A stretch of 64,000 nt of DNA from Pelagibius sp. (GCF_028281305.1 NZ_JANQKD010000022.1:55598-119597); one strand, 5' to 3'; positions 45,097 through 54,365 are shown, counted from the first letter of the stretch. Notes: a model not told the origin generated them from the letters alone. Translations and numbers: made by a program.

Positions 45097-46863
45097 TCAG
45101 TTGGAGGAGGCCAGCTGCTTGGGCACCTTGAAGACCCAGACCAGGCCACCCTGGTTGAGATAGTTGACCTTCTTGGCAACCTCGCCGCCCCACAGCGGAA
45201 CCGCGCCGCCCCAGCCGGAGACCACGGCGACAAACTGCTCGCCGTCCATCTCCCAGGTGATCGGTTGGCCGACGACGCCGGAGCCGGTCTGGAACGACCA
45301 GAGCTCCTCACCGGTCTCGTCGTTAAAAGCCTTCAGATGACCCTCCGGCGTGCCTGCGAAAACGAGGCCGCCGGCGGTCGTCATCACCCCACTCCACAGC
45401 GGTGCGTTGTTCTTGTACTCCCACTTCACCTCGCCGGTCAGGGGATCGATCGCCTTCAACGATCCGATGTAGTCCTCGAACAGCGGCTTGATGGTGAAGC
45501 CGGCACCGAGGTAGGCCGCGCCCTTCTTGTAGGAAATCGGCTCATTCCAGATGTCCATGCCCCACTCGTTCGACGGAACATAGAACAGCCCGGTCTTCTG
45601 GCTGTAGGCCATGGGCATCCAGTTCTTCCCGCCTAGGAAGGAAGGGATCGAGAACACGTTCTCGCCCTTCGCGCCATCGGCCGCTGCCGCTGGATCGCCA
45701 GGGCGATTGTCCTCGGCAAAGATGGGGCGCCCGTTCTCGTCGATGCCCTCCGCCCAGGTGATATCTTTCACGAAGGGGAAGGCGTCGACGAAGGCGCCGT
45801 CCTCGCGGTTCAGCACATAGAAGAAGCCGTTGCGGTCCGCAGTAGCGAAACGCTTGTTGCCGTTGGCGTCTTCGAAGGGAATCACCTCGTTGACGCCATC
45901 GAAGTCCCAGCCTTCGCGCGGCGTGGTCTGAAAGTGCCACTTGATCTCGCCGTTGGCAGGGTCGATGCCCAGACGCGAAGCGGCATAGAGGTTGTCGCCC
46001 GAATTGTCCGGTTTGGGTTCGCCCGCATCGCGCAAATGGCTGTTCCAGGGCGCCGGGTTGCCGGTCCCGAAGACAAGGGTGTCGGTTTCGGCATCGTAGC
46101 TGCCGCCGAGCCAGGTGGCCCCGCCGCCGGTCTTCCACATGTCGCCCGGCCAGGTCGCATTGAGGGTGCCCGTCATGGTCGACTCCTCGCCCTTGAAGGT
46201 GCCCATGTGCCCTTCGATGACCGGTCGCGTCCAGACCATGTCGCCGGTTTCGGCATCGCGGGCCTGGACCTCGCCGACGACACCGAACTCGCCGCCCGAA
46301 TTGCCGGTGATGATCAGGCCGTCCACGATCAGCGGCGCGGCGGTGTAGGAGTATCCGGCCTTGTAATCGGCGATCTTCTTGCGCCAGACCACGTCACCGG
46401 TCTTGCGGTCGAGCGCGACGATGCGGGCGTCCAGCGTTCCGAAGTAAACCTTGTCGCCATAGATCGCCGCGCCGCGGTTGACCACGTCACAGCAGGGAAG
46501 AATGCCTTCCGGCAGGCGGGCATCGTACTGCCAGATCTCCTCTCCGGTCTTGACGTCGACGGCGTAGATCCGGGAATACGACCCGGTCACATACATGACA
46601 CCGTCGTAGATCAGCGGCTGGCTTTCCTGGCCGCGCTGCTTCTCCCCACCGAAGGAAAAGGCCCAGGCAGGCACCAGGTTCTTGACGTTGGATGTATTGA
46701 TGATGTCCAGCGGGCTGTACCGCTGAAGATGGCGCCCCATGCCGTTGGTGACGATCTGCGTCGTGACCGCCTGGTCGTTCTGCAGGTCATCTTCCGTCAC
46801 CTGTGCCTGCGCCAGGCCGGACGCGAGCACCCCGGCGGTCACTACAAGCAAGAACCGATGCAT
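45097..46863 (-). CDS. PQQ-dependent alcohol dehydrogenase, lanthanide-type signature
   Basis: A 588-residue periplasmic quinoprotein with signal peptide [20 protein letters not shown]. The eight-bladed propeller shows repeated W-docking motifs ([18 protein letters not shown]). The vicinal Cys pair Cys124-Cys125 is in LPCCDVV. Expected metal ligands are Glu192 (GGEFG), Asn269 (GTGNPAPW) and the catalytic Asp320 in GWDFDGVNE. Asp322, two residues after the catalytic Asp, is the mark of lanthanide-dependent enzymes (XoxF, ExaF, PedH); calcium enzymes have Ala, Ser or Thr there. Context fits PedH/ExaF-type oxidation of multicarbon alcohols, with electrons to a c-type cytochrome. ATG 46863 follows GGGAGGAAAG. 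Confidence 0.94.
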   Translation of the reverse strand: MHRFLLVVTAGVLASGLAQAQVTEDDLQNDQAVTTQIVTNGMGRHLQRYSPLDIINTSNVKNLVPAWAFSFGGEKQRGQESQPLIYDGVMYVTGSYSRIYAVDVKTGEEIWQYDARLPEGILPCCDVVNRGAAIYGDKVYFGTLDARIVALDRKTGDVVWRKKIADYKAGYSYTAAPLIVDGLIITGNSGGEFGVVGEVQARDAETGDMVWTRPVIEGHMGTFKGEESTMTGTLNATWPGDMWKTGGGATWLGGSYDAETDTLVFGTGNPAPWNSHLRDAGEPKPDNSGDNLYAASRLGIDPANGEIKWHFQTTPREGWDFDGVNEVIPFEDANGNKRFATADRNGFFYVLNREDGAFVDAFPFVKDITWAEGIDENGRPIFAEDNRPGDPAAAADGAKGENVFSIPSFLGGKNWMPMAYSQKTGLFYVPSNEWGMDIWNEPISYKKGAAYLGAGFTIKPLFEDYIGSLKAIDPLTGEVKWEYKNNAPLWSGVMTTAGGLVFAGTPEGHLKAFNDETGEELWSFQTGSGVVGQPITWEMDGEQFVAVVSGWGGAVPLWGGEVAKKVNYLNQGGLVWVFKVPKQLASSN

Positions 46864-46907
46864 GTCTTTCCTCCCTCGCCGCGTTCGCCACGGCCGATTC
46901 CGAAGTC

Positions 46908-46959
46908 GCCGGCTGCAGCCGGCCTTCCGTGCACTCTGGAGTATCTCTTGGCCGGCTGC
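46908..46959. promoter_or_regulatory. GCCGGCTGC palindrome and repeated half-site in dehydrogenase leader
   Basis: GCCGGCTGCAGCCGGC (46908-46923) is a perfect 16-base palindrome. Its half GCCGGCTGC recurs at 46951-46959, exactly 43 bases away (about four helix turns). Both are 45 to 96 bases upstream of the PQQ dehydrogenase start. The phasing suggests cooperative protein binding or a leader RNA hairpin; neither is proven. Confidence 0.5.
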
Positions 46960-47006
46960 GGCTTGAAAATTGCACCATGGTCGTAGCCGAAACGGCCGGC
47001 ACAAAG

Positions 47007-47054
47007 CCCAGAACAGAACCCGGAACAAAACCCGGAACAAAACCCGGAACAAAA
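47007..47054. repeat. 12-bp tandem repeats between divergent PQQ-ADH and ABC genes
   Basis: Three perfect units of CCCGGAACAAAA (47019-47054) follow one degenerate unit (47007-47018). They are central in the 286-base gap between the dehydrogenase and the TauA-like gene, which otherwise holds no gene. The direct-repeat layout could bind a regulator dimer array or alter promoter spacing. Confidence 0.85.
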
Positions 47055-47149
47055 CGATGTGCTGCCTTGGTCGTATTCCAAGTTTCCGCGGAAGCTGTAG
47101 TCTGTGGCTCTAAGAGACAAAAGGGGTCGTAAACCAGGGAGGTAGCGCC

Positions 47150-48148
47150 ATGAGGCTTGCCGTCGTAGGGCCAAGCCGGTCGTTGGCGGTTGTACTGGCC
47201 GCAGCACTGGCGGTGCTCCTCGCCGCCGCCGATGCGCTGGCCGAAATGCCGGCTTTGCGGATCTCGGTGCTGAAGTTCGGCACCGTCAACTGGGAACTGG
47301 ACACGATCACCCATCATGGCCTCGACCGGGCAAACGGCTTTGCGCTGGAGGTCGAAGGCGTAGCCGGTGGGGCGGCCGCCAAGGTGGCCTTCCAGGGCGG
47401 CGAAGCCGACGTCATCGTCTCCGACTGGATCTGGGTGGCCCGCCAGCGTGCGGCCGGCAGGGACTACGTCTTCATTCCCTACTCCAAGGCCGTCGGCGGC
47501 ATCGTGGTGCCCGCCGACAGCCCGGCCCGGACCCTGGTCGATCTCAAGGGCCAGAAGATCGGCGTGGCCGGCGGCCCCCTGGACAAAAGCTGGATCATTC
47601 TGCGCGCCCTGGCCGAACAGGCCCATGGCATCGACCTGGAAAAGGAGACGGAGCAGGTTTTCGGCGCGCCGCCGCTGATCTTCAAGTCCGCGCTCGGCGG
47701 CGAACTGGGCGGGGCCATCAACTACTGGCACTTCATGGCCAAGATGGAGGCCGCGGGCATGCGGCGCCTGATCTCGGTGGCCGAGGCGGCGGAAGACCTG
47801 GGGCTCGACCCGGAAACCCCGCTGCTCGGCTACGTGGTGAAGGGTGAGATGCTGCGCGACAGGCCGCAGCTCGTCTCCGGCCTCGCAGCGGCATCGCGCA
47901 GCGCCAAGGCCCTGCTCGCCGAAGACGATGCGGAGTGGGAGCGCCTGCGCCCACGCATGAAAGCCGCCTCCGACGCCCAGTTCGACGCCCTCAAGGCGGG
48001 CTTCCGCGCCGGCATCCCTGCACCGGGCCCGGTTGACGAGGACTCGGCGGCGGCCCTGCTGGCGCTGATGTCGCGCCTGGGCGGCAGCGATCTTGTGGGG
48101 TTGGCAAGCGACCTACCCGATGGGCTCTTTGTCGAAGCCGGAAGCTGA
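47150..48148 (+). CDS. ABC transporter substrate-binding protein, TauA/NMT1-like
   Basis: A 332-residue periplasmic protein. ATG 47150 follows AGGGAGG and opens a signal peptide (LAVVLAAALAVLLAAADALA). The mature part has the NMT1/TauA layout: FGTVNWELDTITHHGLDRANGF, GEADVIVSDWIWVARQRAAG, and LVDLKGQKIGVAGGPLDKSW. It is divergent from the lanthanide-type dehydrogenase gene and heads a three-gene importer whose genes overlap or nearly touch. The ligand is unknown; its place suggests something needed for the quinoprotein, such as a metal chelate, cofactor precursor or substrate-derived acid. Confidence 0.88.
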   Translation: MRLAVVGPSRSLAVVLAAALAVLLAAADALAEMPALRISVLKFGTVNWELDTITHHGLDRANGFALEVEGVAGGAAAKVAFQGGEADVIVSDWIWVARQRAAGRDYVFIPYSKAVGGIVVPADSPARTLVDLKGQKIGVAGGPLDKSWIILRALAEQAHGIDLEKETEQVFGAPPLIFKSALGGELGGAINYWHFMAKMEAAGMRRLISVAEAAEDLGLDPETPLLGYVVKGEMLRDRPQLVSGLAAASRSAKALLAEDDAEWERLRPRMKAASDAQFDALKAGFRAGIPAPGPVDEDSAAALLALMSRLGGSDLVGLASDLPDGLFVEAGS

Positions 48149-48896
48149 CACCCGGCACCCCTGGGTTCCTTTGCTCTCGCTCGCCGGGCTGCTGGCGGGC
48201 TGGTCGCTTCTGGCGCTGGCCGGCGGCGATCCCGCGTTGCTGCCGGCACCCTGGCAGGTCGCGCCCCTGGCGGTTCGAGAACTGGCCTCCGGCGAGTTGC
48301 TGCGGCACCTGGGCGCCACCCTTGCACGGGTGGTGCTGGCCTTTGTTGTCGCCATGTCCATCGGCAGCGCCATCGGTATGTTCATGGGCCGCAGCCGCCG
48401 CGCCGACCGCTGGCTGGACCCCTGGCTGATCTTCTTTTTGAACCTGCCCGCCCTCGTCACCATCGTGCTCTGCTACCTCTGGATCGGGCTGAACGAGGCC
48501 GCCGCGATCCTGGCGGTGGCGCTGAACAAGATTCCGACGGTGGTGGTGACGATCCGCGAGGGCGCACGGGCGTTTGACCCGGCGCTGGAGGACATGGCGC
48601 GGGTGTTCCGGATGGATCGTGGCGCCCGGCTCAGGCACGTTGTCGTTCCACAGCTTGCGCCCTTCTTCGCCTCCGCCGGCCGCTCCGGCATATCGCTCAT
48701 CTGGAAGATCGTCCTGGTGGTCGAGTTTCTGGGGCGCGGCAACGGCGTCGGCTTCCAGATCCACCTCTATTTCCAACTCTTCGACGTCGGGATGATCCTG
48801 GTCTATGCGCTCAGCTTCATCGCCGTCATGCTGGCGATCGAAACCTTCGTCCTGCGCCCCTGGGAGGCCCGGGCGGCCCGCTGGCGCCGGATGTGA
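48120..48896 (+). CDS. ABC transporter permease, TauC/SsuC type
   Basis: A 258-residue inner-membrane permease with about six helices. The EAA-like coupling loop is around FDPALEDMARVFRMDRGARLRHVVVPQ. ATG 48120 overlaps the binding-protein gene by 29 bases; an earlier GTG at 48093 is possible. The C-terminus has RPWEARAARWRR, usual for this group. It is paired with one ATPase gene 7 bases downstream and so probably forms a homodimeric channel. Confidence 0.88.
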   Translation: MGSLSKPEADTRHPWVPLLSLAGLLAGWSLLALAGGDPALLPAPWQVAPLAVRELASGELLRHLGATLARVVLAFVVAMSIGSAIGMFMGRSRRADRWLDPWLIFFLNLPALVTIVLCYLWIGLNEAAAILAVALNKIPTVVVTIREGARAFDPALEDMARVFRMDRGARLRHVVVPQLAPFFASAGRSGISLIWKIVLVVEFLGRGNGVGFQIHLYFQLFDVGMILVYALSFIAVMLAIETFVLRPWEARAARWRRM

Positions 48897-48903
48897 CCGG
48901 ATC

Positions 48904-49526
<623 letters not shown>

Positions 49527-49542
<16 letters not shown>

Positions 49543-50087
49543 TACTTCCAGTTGTCGGCGTCAGGCGTGACCTCGTCGAGATCATAGCCCGCATCCTGCA
49601 GACGCTTTGCCACCTTGAGACCCGCTGCAGCCGCCTGATCGACGTAGCTGCGGCCGAGGGCCAGATCCTGATCGACGCCGCGCCCGCGCATCAGATCGAG
49701 GCCGTAGTTGAACTGCCCCACCGGGTCCCCCGTCTCGGCCGCGCGCCGGTCCCAGGCGGCCGCGGCCTCCGGGTTCTCCGGCGCACCGAGGCCGTTGTCG
49801 TCGAGCTGCGCCATCCAGGTCATGGCGCCGGTATAGCCCGCTTCGGCACAGCGCTCGAAGAGCTGCCGCGCCATGGCATGGCGCCCCGACTTGGTGATGA
49901 AGTAGCCCTGGGCGCAGGTCACCATGTCGACCTCGCCCCGCAGCGCCTTTTGCATAACGGTGTTGAGGGACATTTCCTCGGGATTCAGGGTCCCGTGCTC
50001 GTGGGTCCCGTGATCGAGGGTCCCCCCCTCGGCCTGCGCCAGGCCCGGCAGCAGGCAGAGGCACCCGACCAGCAGCAGCTTTCTCAT
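49527..50087 (-). CDS. secreted Sel1-like repeat protein with His-rich N-terminal repeat
   Basis: A 186-residue protein with a signal peptide (MRKLLLVGCLCLLPGLAQAE) and helical Sel1/TPR-like repeats in the mature part (GYTGAMTWMAQLDDNGLGAPENPEAAAAW in pattern; GDPVGQFNYGLDLMRGRGVD). Just after the cleavage site comes a short repeat, GTLDHGTHEHGTLN, encoded by tandem 15-base units (49988-50032), which gives three closely spaced His residues with Asp and Glu. Protein-protein scaffolding in the periplasm is likely; metal binding by the His segment is a guess. It is downstream of the PedC-like gene on the same strand. Confidence 0.78.
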
Positions 50088-50152
50088 GGCGCCTGCTCCT
50101 CTCGTCGCAAGGCAGTATAGCGGGAACCGGCGGCGAGAGCGACCGCGTTGCC

Positions 50153-50944
50153 CTAGCCCTTTCGTCGGATGAGCCCGCGCGCCGGGTCGTATCCCCAGAG
50201 CGCCAGGGCCATGAAGACGGTCAGCGCGAGCAGCGTCCAGCCCAGGGCCGGGCCGTTCACCTCTGCGTAGAGGGCAAAGCGGATCAGTTCGACCGCATGG
50301 GTAAAGGGGTTCACGGCGCAGATGTCGCGCAGCAGCACGGAGCTCTCCGCCATCCGCCAGAGCGGATAGAGCGCCGACGACAGAAAAAACATGGGGAAGA
50401 TGACGAAGTTCATCACCCCGGCGAAATTCTCCAACTGACGGATGATGGAGGACAGCGCCAGGCCGAGCGCACCCAGGGTGAGCCCGCTGATCACAAGGGC
50501 CGGCAGCGCCAGCAGGTAGCCGGCCCAGGGCAGAACGATGCCGAAGGCCGCTGCGATGGCGAGAAAGGCGTAGACCTGGAAGATGGAGATGGTGACGCCC
50601 GCCAGCAGCTTGCAGAACAGCAGCCACCAGCGCGGCATGGGGCTGGTCAGCAGCAGACGCATCGATCCCATTTCCCGGTCGTAGACCAGACTGAGAGAGC
50701 TCTGCATGCCGTTGAACAGCTGGATCATGCCGCAGAGCCCGGGCACGATGTAGACCTCGTAGGTGATGTAGGTCTCATAGGGCGGCGTGATGGAGAGCCC
50801 CAGGGCCGCGCGGAAGCCGGCAGCGAAAACCAGCAGCCAGACCAGCGGGCGCACCAGGGCCGCAACGAAGCGGCCGCGCTGGCCGACGAAGCGCAGCGAC
50901 TCCCGCTCCAGGATGGCATAGAGGCAGATGATATAGGCGTTCAC
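50153..50944 (-). CDS. pedC: ABC-2 type permease, PedC-like
   Basis: A 263-residue membrane protein of the ABC-2 exporter type, with about six helices and the conserved late segment ICAVNPFTHAVELIRFALYAEV. Its start overlaps the ATPase stop (ATGA, 50941-50944). The gene order of permease, ATPase, small secreted protein and beta-propeller protein is that of the Pseudomonas PedA1A2BC system, reported to be needed for growth that depends on rare-earth elements, and related to Lut components in methylotrophs. Direction of transport and cargo are not settled from sequence. Confidence 0.82.
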   Translation of the reverse strand: MNAYIICLYAILERESLRFVGQRGRFVAALVRPLVWLLVFAAGFRAALGLSITPPYETYITYEVYIVPGLCGMIQLFNGMQSSLSLVYDREMGSMRLLLTSPMPRWWLLFCKLLAGVTISIFQVYAFLAIAAAFGIVLPWAGYLLALPALVISGLTLGALGLALSSIIRQLENFAGVMNFVIFPMFFLSSALYPLWRMAESSVLLRDICAVNPFTHAVELIRFALYAEVNGPALGWTLLALTVFMALALWGYDPARGLIRRKG

Positions 50945-51678
50945 GAGGCTTCCGCCGCGGTCATCGAAAGAAACGCATCGGCCAGGGGCCTGTCTCCAGC
51001 GACCTCGGCGGCGGTTCCCTCCGCCAGAATACGCCCGCGGTGCAGAACGAGAAGCTGGTCCTGCGGCTTCACCTCGTCGACGAGATGGGTCGCCCAGAGC
51101 ACCGTCAGGCCGTCCTCTTCGCAGAGCCGATGCACATAGTCGGTGATCGCCCGGCGGCTGGCCGCATCCAGGCCCACCGTCGGCTCGTCCAGCAGGATGA
51201 CCTCAGGGTCATGGATCAGGCAGCGCGCGATTTCGGTGCGCCGCCGGTGGCCGCCGTTCAGTTCCCGCGCGCGCTCCCCGGCCCGCTCGCGCATATCCAG
51301 GCGCTCCAGGGCAGCGTCGATCCGCTGGGCGGCGGCGCGCCCGGTGAGACCGTGCAGGGCGGCAAAGTAAGTCAGGTTCCGCCGCACGGTCAGTTCGAGA
51401 TCGAGGGTCGGCTGCTGAAAGACAATGCCGATCCGCGCCAGCGCCGCCCGCGGGGTCCTGGCCAGATCGATCCCGGCGATCTCGATCCGGCCCTCGGGAC
51501 TGACGAAAAGCCGGGTCAGCAGGGCAAAGAGCGTCGACTTGCCGGCCCCGTTCGGCCCCAACAGGGCACAGAAGCGGTGCCGGGCAACGGAGAAGCTGAC
51601 GTCCTGCAGCGCCTCCTTGCTGCCATAGGAATAGCTGACGTGGGAAACCCTCAGCCCGCTGTCAGCTTCCGGCATCAC
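50941..51678 (-). CDS. ABC transporter ATPase, PQQ-dehydrogenase-associated (PedA1-like)
   Basis: A 245-residue ATPase. Walker A is GPNGAGKST, the Q-loop FQQPTLDLELTVRRNL, the signature is degenerate (LNGGHRRR in place of LSGGQ), Walker B EVILLDEPTVGLDAASR and H-loop LWATHLVDEV. This pattern is that of the PQQ-associated ATPase found next to quinoprotein alcohol dehydrogenases. It is overlapped by the genes on both sides (ATGA at each junction), so four or more proteins are translationally linked. Confidence 0.85.
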   Translation of the reverse strand: MMPEADSGLRVSHVSYSYGSKEALQDVSFSVARHRFCALLGPNGAGKSTLFALLTRLFVSPEGRIEIAGIDLARTPRAALARIGIVFQQPTLDLELTVRRNLTYFAALHGLTGRAAAQRIDAALERLDMRERAGERARELNGGHRRRTEIARCLIHDPEVILLDEPTVGLDAASRRAITDYVHRLCEEDGLTVLWATHLVDEVKPQDQLLVLHRGRILAEGTAAEVAGDRPLADAFLSMTAAEAS

Positions 51679-52127
51679 TGGATGATGATGTCGACCCGCT
51701 GGTTCTCGCCGGTCGACCCGGGGATCTTCAGTTCATAGCGCCCGGGCTTGATGGCGACAAAGCCGATCTCCATGGTGCCGGCCTCGTCGAATTCCACGCT
51801 GTCGAGCCCGAGCGGACGGATCTCCAGCCCTTCGATGACGATCTCGTCGATCCAGATGGCGCGGAAGAACTCCGCCCCGGCCAGCGCCAGCTCGGCCGAG
51901 CCGTCGGCTTCGATCTCGATCTCGTAGTAGGTGCCGGACTTCAGCATCAGCGGGCCGTCCGCGATGGGTTCGCCGGCTGCCAGGGTCAGGCTCGGCAGGT
52001 CCGCCTTGTTGGAGCCGGACAGCAGTCCCGCCAGGCCGAACCTGTTCTCTTCGCCGCCGTGCTGGTCCGCGATGGCGGCCGATGGCAGTGCAACGGCCAT
52101 GGCCAGTGCGATCAGAAGTCCCCTCAT
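51675..52127 (-). CDS. small secreted acidic protein, PedA2-like by position
   Basis: A 150-residue protein with signal peptide MRGLLIALAMAVALPSAAIA. The mature part is acidic and predicted to be all beta: SGTYYEIEIEADGSAELALAG, GLEIRPLGLDSVEFDEAGTME and IKPGRYELKIPGS. The last segment looks like the end of a cupredoxin fold, but the usual Cys and Met copper ligands are missing. It lies between the ATPase and propeller genes and overlaps the ATPase start. By position it equals the small secreted component of PedA1A2BC-type systems. Acidic residues could bind Ca or lanthanide ions; this is inference. Confidence 0.7.
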   Translation of the reverse strand: MRGLLIALAMAVALPSAAIADQHGGEENRFGLAGLLSGSNKADLPSLTLAAGEPIADGPLMLKSGTYYEIEIEADGSAELALAGAEFFRAIWIDEIVIEGLEIRPLGLDSVEFDEAGTMEIGFVAIKPGRYELKIPGSTGENQRVDIIIQ

Positions 52128-52141
52128 TGTGCTTTCCTCCC

Positions 52142-53110
52142 TCAGGGTCTTGCCGCCGCGCCCCAAGGGAAGCGGCCGACTTTTATGGTCTTGATGGGCT
52201 CCAGGGCGGCAACGTCGATGACCGTGACATCGCCGGAGACACCGTTGGTCGTGAACAGCAGCGAGCGGTCGGGCGAAAAGTCCATGTGCCAGACACGCCG
52301 GCCGACCAGAATGTACTTCTCCACCTCAAAGGTTTCGGCATTTACCACCGCCACATGGTTCGAAGGACCGAGGGCAACGAAAGCCCGCTTCTCATCCGCC
52401 GTGAACTCGAAGCCGACCGGCTGCACGCGATCCTCATGAACGCCCTGCACCTCGAAGCGGATCTTCGCGACCTCCGATTGGTCGGCGACGTTGAAGACAG
52501 TGATCGTGCCGCCGATCTCGGAACTCACCCAGAGCTCGCCGCCTTCCTTGATGAACTCGGCATGGCGCGGGCGCGAGTCCACCAGCGTGTTGGCGAAGAT
52601 CGACTTGCTTTCGGTATCGATCCAATGCGCCATGTTGGTCGTCTCGGAGGTGGTGATGACGATCTTGCCGTCCGGCGAGACCGCCATGCCTTCCGGTTCA
52701 ATGCCGACGTTGATCTGGGCGATCACTTTACGGGTTTCGGTGTCGACAACGGTGGTCACCGCATCGTCTTCGTTGGCGATGTAGAGGTGCCGGTCGTTGG
52801 GATGGAGGACGAACTGTTCCGGATCCTCCCCAGACGGCAGGTCATGCAGGATCTCGCCGGTCTCCGGATCCATCACCTGCACCGTGTCGCTGTCGGAAGC
52901 GCAGATGTAGAGCCGGCTGTAGTCCTGGGAAAAGGTGATCCCGCGCGGGCGCTCCCCGGTGGGAATGGTACGCACGACTTCCAGCGTCTCCACGTCGATG
53001 ACGCTGATGGTGTCGTCCTTCTCGTTGCTGACCCAGATTTCAGCAGCGCCGGCAGGCGCGGCGAGAGTTAACAGACTGGCTGCCAGGATCGTTCTCATCA
53101 TTGCGGTCAC
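52142..53110 (-). CDS. YVTN beta-propeller protein, PQQ-associated (PedB-like)
   Basis: A 322-residue periplasmic seven-bladed propeller with signal peptide MTAMMRTILAASLLTLAAPAG. Repeats read AEIWVSNEKDDTISVIDVET, RLYICASDSDTVQVMDPET, HLYIANEDDAVTTVVDTET and so on. This is the PQQ-dependent-catabolism-associated propeller family rather than a quinoprotein itself, because the dehydrogenase ligands are missing. It overlaps the upstream binding-protein gene by ATGA. In PedA1A2BC-like systems the equivalent protein is essential, but its molecular role is not known to me. Confidence 0.87.
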   Translation of the reverse strand: MTAMMRTILAASLLTLAAPAGAAEIWVSNEKDDTISVIDVETLEVVRTIPTGERPRGITFSQDYSRLYICASDSDTVQVMDPETGEILHDLPSGEDPEQFVLHPNDRHLYIANEDDAVTTVVDTETRKVIAQINVGIEPEGMAVSPDGKIVITTSETTNMAHWIDTESKSIFANTLVDSRPRHAEFIKEGGELWVSSEIGGTITVFNVADQSEVAKIRFEVQGVHEDRVQPVGFEFTADEKRAFVALGPSNHVAVVNAETFEVEKYILVGRRVWHMDFSPDRSLLFTTNGVSGDVTVIDVAALEPIKTIKVGRFPWGAAARP

Positions 53111-54297
53111 TCCCCAAAAGCACGGCAGGCGGATTCCGGCGCGTCGAGGCCGAGGGTATCCAGTTCACTGCGCTGGTGCAGAAAGCCTTCCAGCGGCGCC
53201 AGGGCGACGAGGGCGCGCGGATGCACCAGCGGCACCGGCTGGCGCAGCTGGCCGTTCCAGGTGCGAAAGCTCATCGGGCGGCCCTTGAAGCCGGCAAGCT
53301 CGAAGGCATCGGACAGAATGTAGTCGCGCAGAGCGTCGGCTTCCGCCACGCCGGTGCGGGTCACGGCCTCGCCGATGCTGCGCACCGCCGCCCAGGCAGC
53401 GTAGTCTTCGGAGAACATCCGGCGCTCGGCCATGTCTTCGAAGCGGTTCTGAAGCTGAGCGGCCCCCCACTGCTCGACGACAGAGGACCAGGCGCGCGGC
53501 GCAACGCCTTCGGACCCCGCGACCGGCCGAGGCTCCCAAGTGTTGTAGAGAATGTACCGGCCGAAGTCGCCCAGTTCGTCGGCCACCACCAGGACATCAT
53601 GGTCGCCCAGCGTCTGCGTAAAAAGCGGCACTTCCTGCGCAGCGTTGCGGCGCATGTCGGCGTCGAACACCCATTGCCGCTCGCTGCTGATCGAGAGACC
53701 GAATTTCCGCGCCGAAGTCCTCAGGGCCTCGGCAAAAGCGGTATCGCCGGGGTAGCTGCCCTCGACCAGCGCCCAGTCGCTCCAGCGCTTCTTGCTCATG
53801 AGCTGCGCCAAAGCATCGGCGCGCATGCCGTAGCTGACGATGGTGTGAAACAGGTTGGGCCGGCAGTCGGCGTCGCGCAGGCGGCCGTCCTGGGCCGAGG
53901 CGTTGAACACAAGGGCGCCGGCTGCCTCGGGCAGGTCGGCCAGGGCGGTCAGACTCTCGGCCGGTGCCTTCACGACCAGCAAGCTGCTGTCCGCCAGGGC
54001 GGCCCGGCCCGCAGCAAGAAAGTCCTCCCCAGGCGGAACGGTGACAACGGTCAGGCTGTAGTCGTGGCCGAGAAAGCTTCCGGTCGTGGCGTTGTCTTTG
54101 ACACCAAGTTCGGCACCGGCCAGGCCCAGATCCTCCGGCAGAGGATCGAGGTTCGACAAGGTGGGCGGCAGGTCGACCTGCTGCTCCAGGTAAGCGATCC
54201 TGACCGCTACCTTGATCTGCCCCGAAGCAGGGGCCACAGTCGCCAGGACTGCAAAGGCTGTGACCGCAATCAGTGCGGAACGGAAACGCCTCTGCAT
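53107..54297 (-). CDS. PQQ-associated ABC substrate-binding protein (branched-chain type fold)
   Basis: A 396-residue periplasmic protein with signal peptide MQRRFRSALIAVTAFAVLA. It has a type I periplasmic-binding fold similar to Leu/Ile/Val-binding proteins but divergent (VRIAYLEQQVDLPPTLSNLD; DCRPNLFHTIVSYGMRADALAQ; GDFGRYILYNTWEPRPV). Such proteins are found only beside quinoprotein dehydrogenase clusters. It is the first gene of the minus-strand PedA1A2BC-like operon and is divergent from the cytochrome gene. A 16-base palindrome lies between them. Confidence 0.85.
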   Translation of the reverse strand: MQRRFRSALIAVTAFAVLATVAPASGQIKVAVRIAYLEQQVDLPPTLSNLDPLPEDLGLAGAELGVKDNATTGSFLGHDYSLTVVTVPPGEDFLAAGRAALADSSLLVVKAPAESLTALADLPEAAGALVFNASAQDGRLRDADCRPNLFHTIVSYGMRADALAQLMSKKRWSDWALVEGSYPGDTAFAEALRTSARKFGLSISSERQWVFDADMRRNAAQEVPLFTQTLGDHDVLVVADELGDFGRYILYNTWEPRPVAGSEGVAPRAWSSVVEQWGAAQLQNRFEDMAERRMFSEDYAAWAAVRSIGEAVTRTGVAEADALRDYILSDAFELAGFKGRPMSFRTWNGQLRQPVPLVHPRALVALAPLEGFLHQRSELDTLGLDAPESACRAFGE

Positions 54298-54349
54298 CGA
54301 TTTCCTCCCTTTTTCTTGAAACGGTACCAGCAGACCCCCGGGCCTCGAA

Positions 54350-54365
54350 TAAGACGATGGTCTTA
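54350..54365. promoter_or_regulatory. palindrome TAAGAC-GATG-GTCTTA in divergent promoter
   Basis: Perfect 6-bp arms flank a 4-base centre, about 55 bases from the binding-protein gene start and 130 from the cytochrome start. It is the only symmetric element I see in the 199-base divergent region. The right half GATGGTCTT also occurs at 44932-44940, over the response-regulator start, which may be coincidence. Confidence 0.45.

Noticed and set aside
45097..46863. Calcium-type methanol dehydrogenase (MxaF)
   Set aside because: The residue two after the catalytic Asp is Asp rather than Ala, and no mxaI or mxaG is nearby.
47007..47054. Short tandem repeats as a CRISPR array
   Set aside because: Units are 12 bases and contiguous, without spacers; no cas genes are present. 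Other repeats in the window are also direct tandem units.
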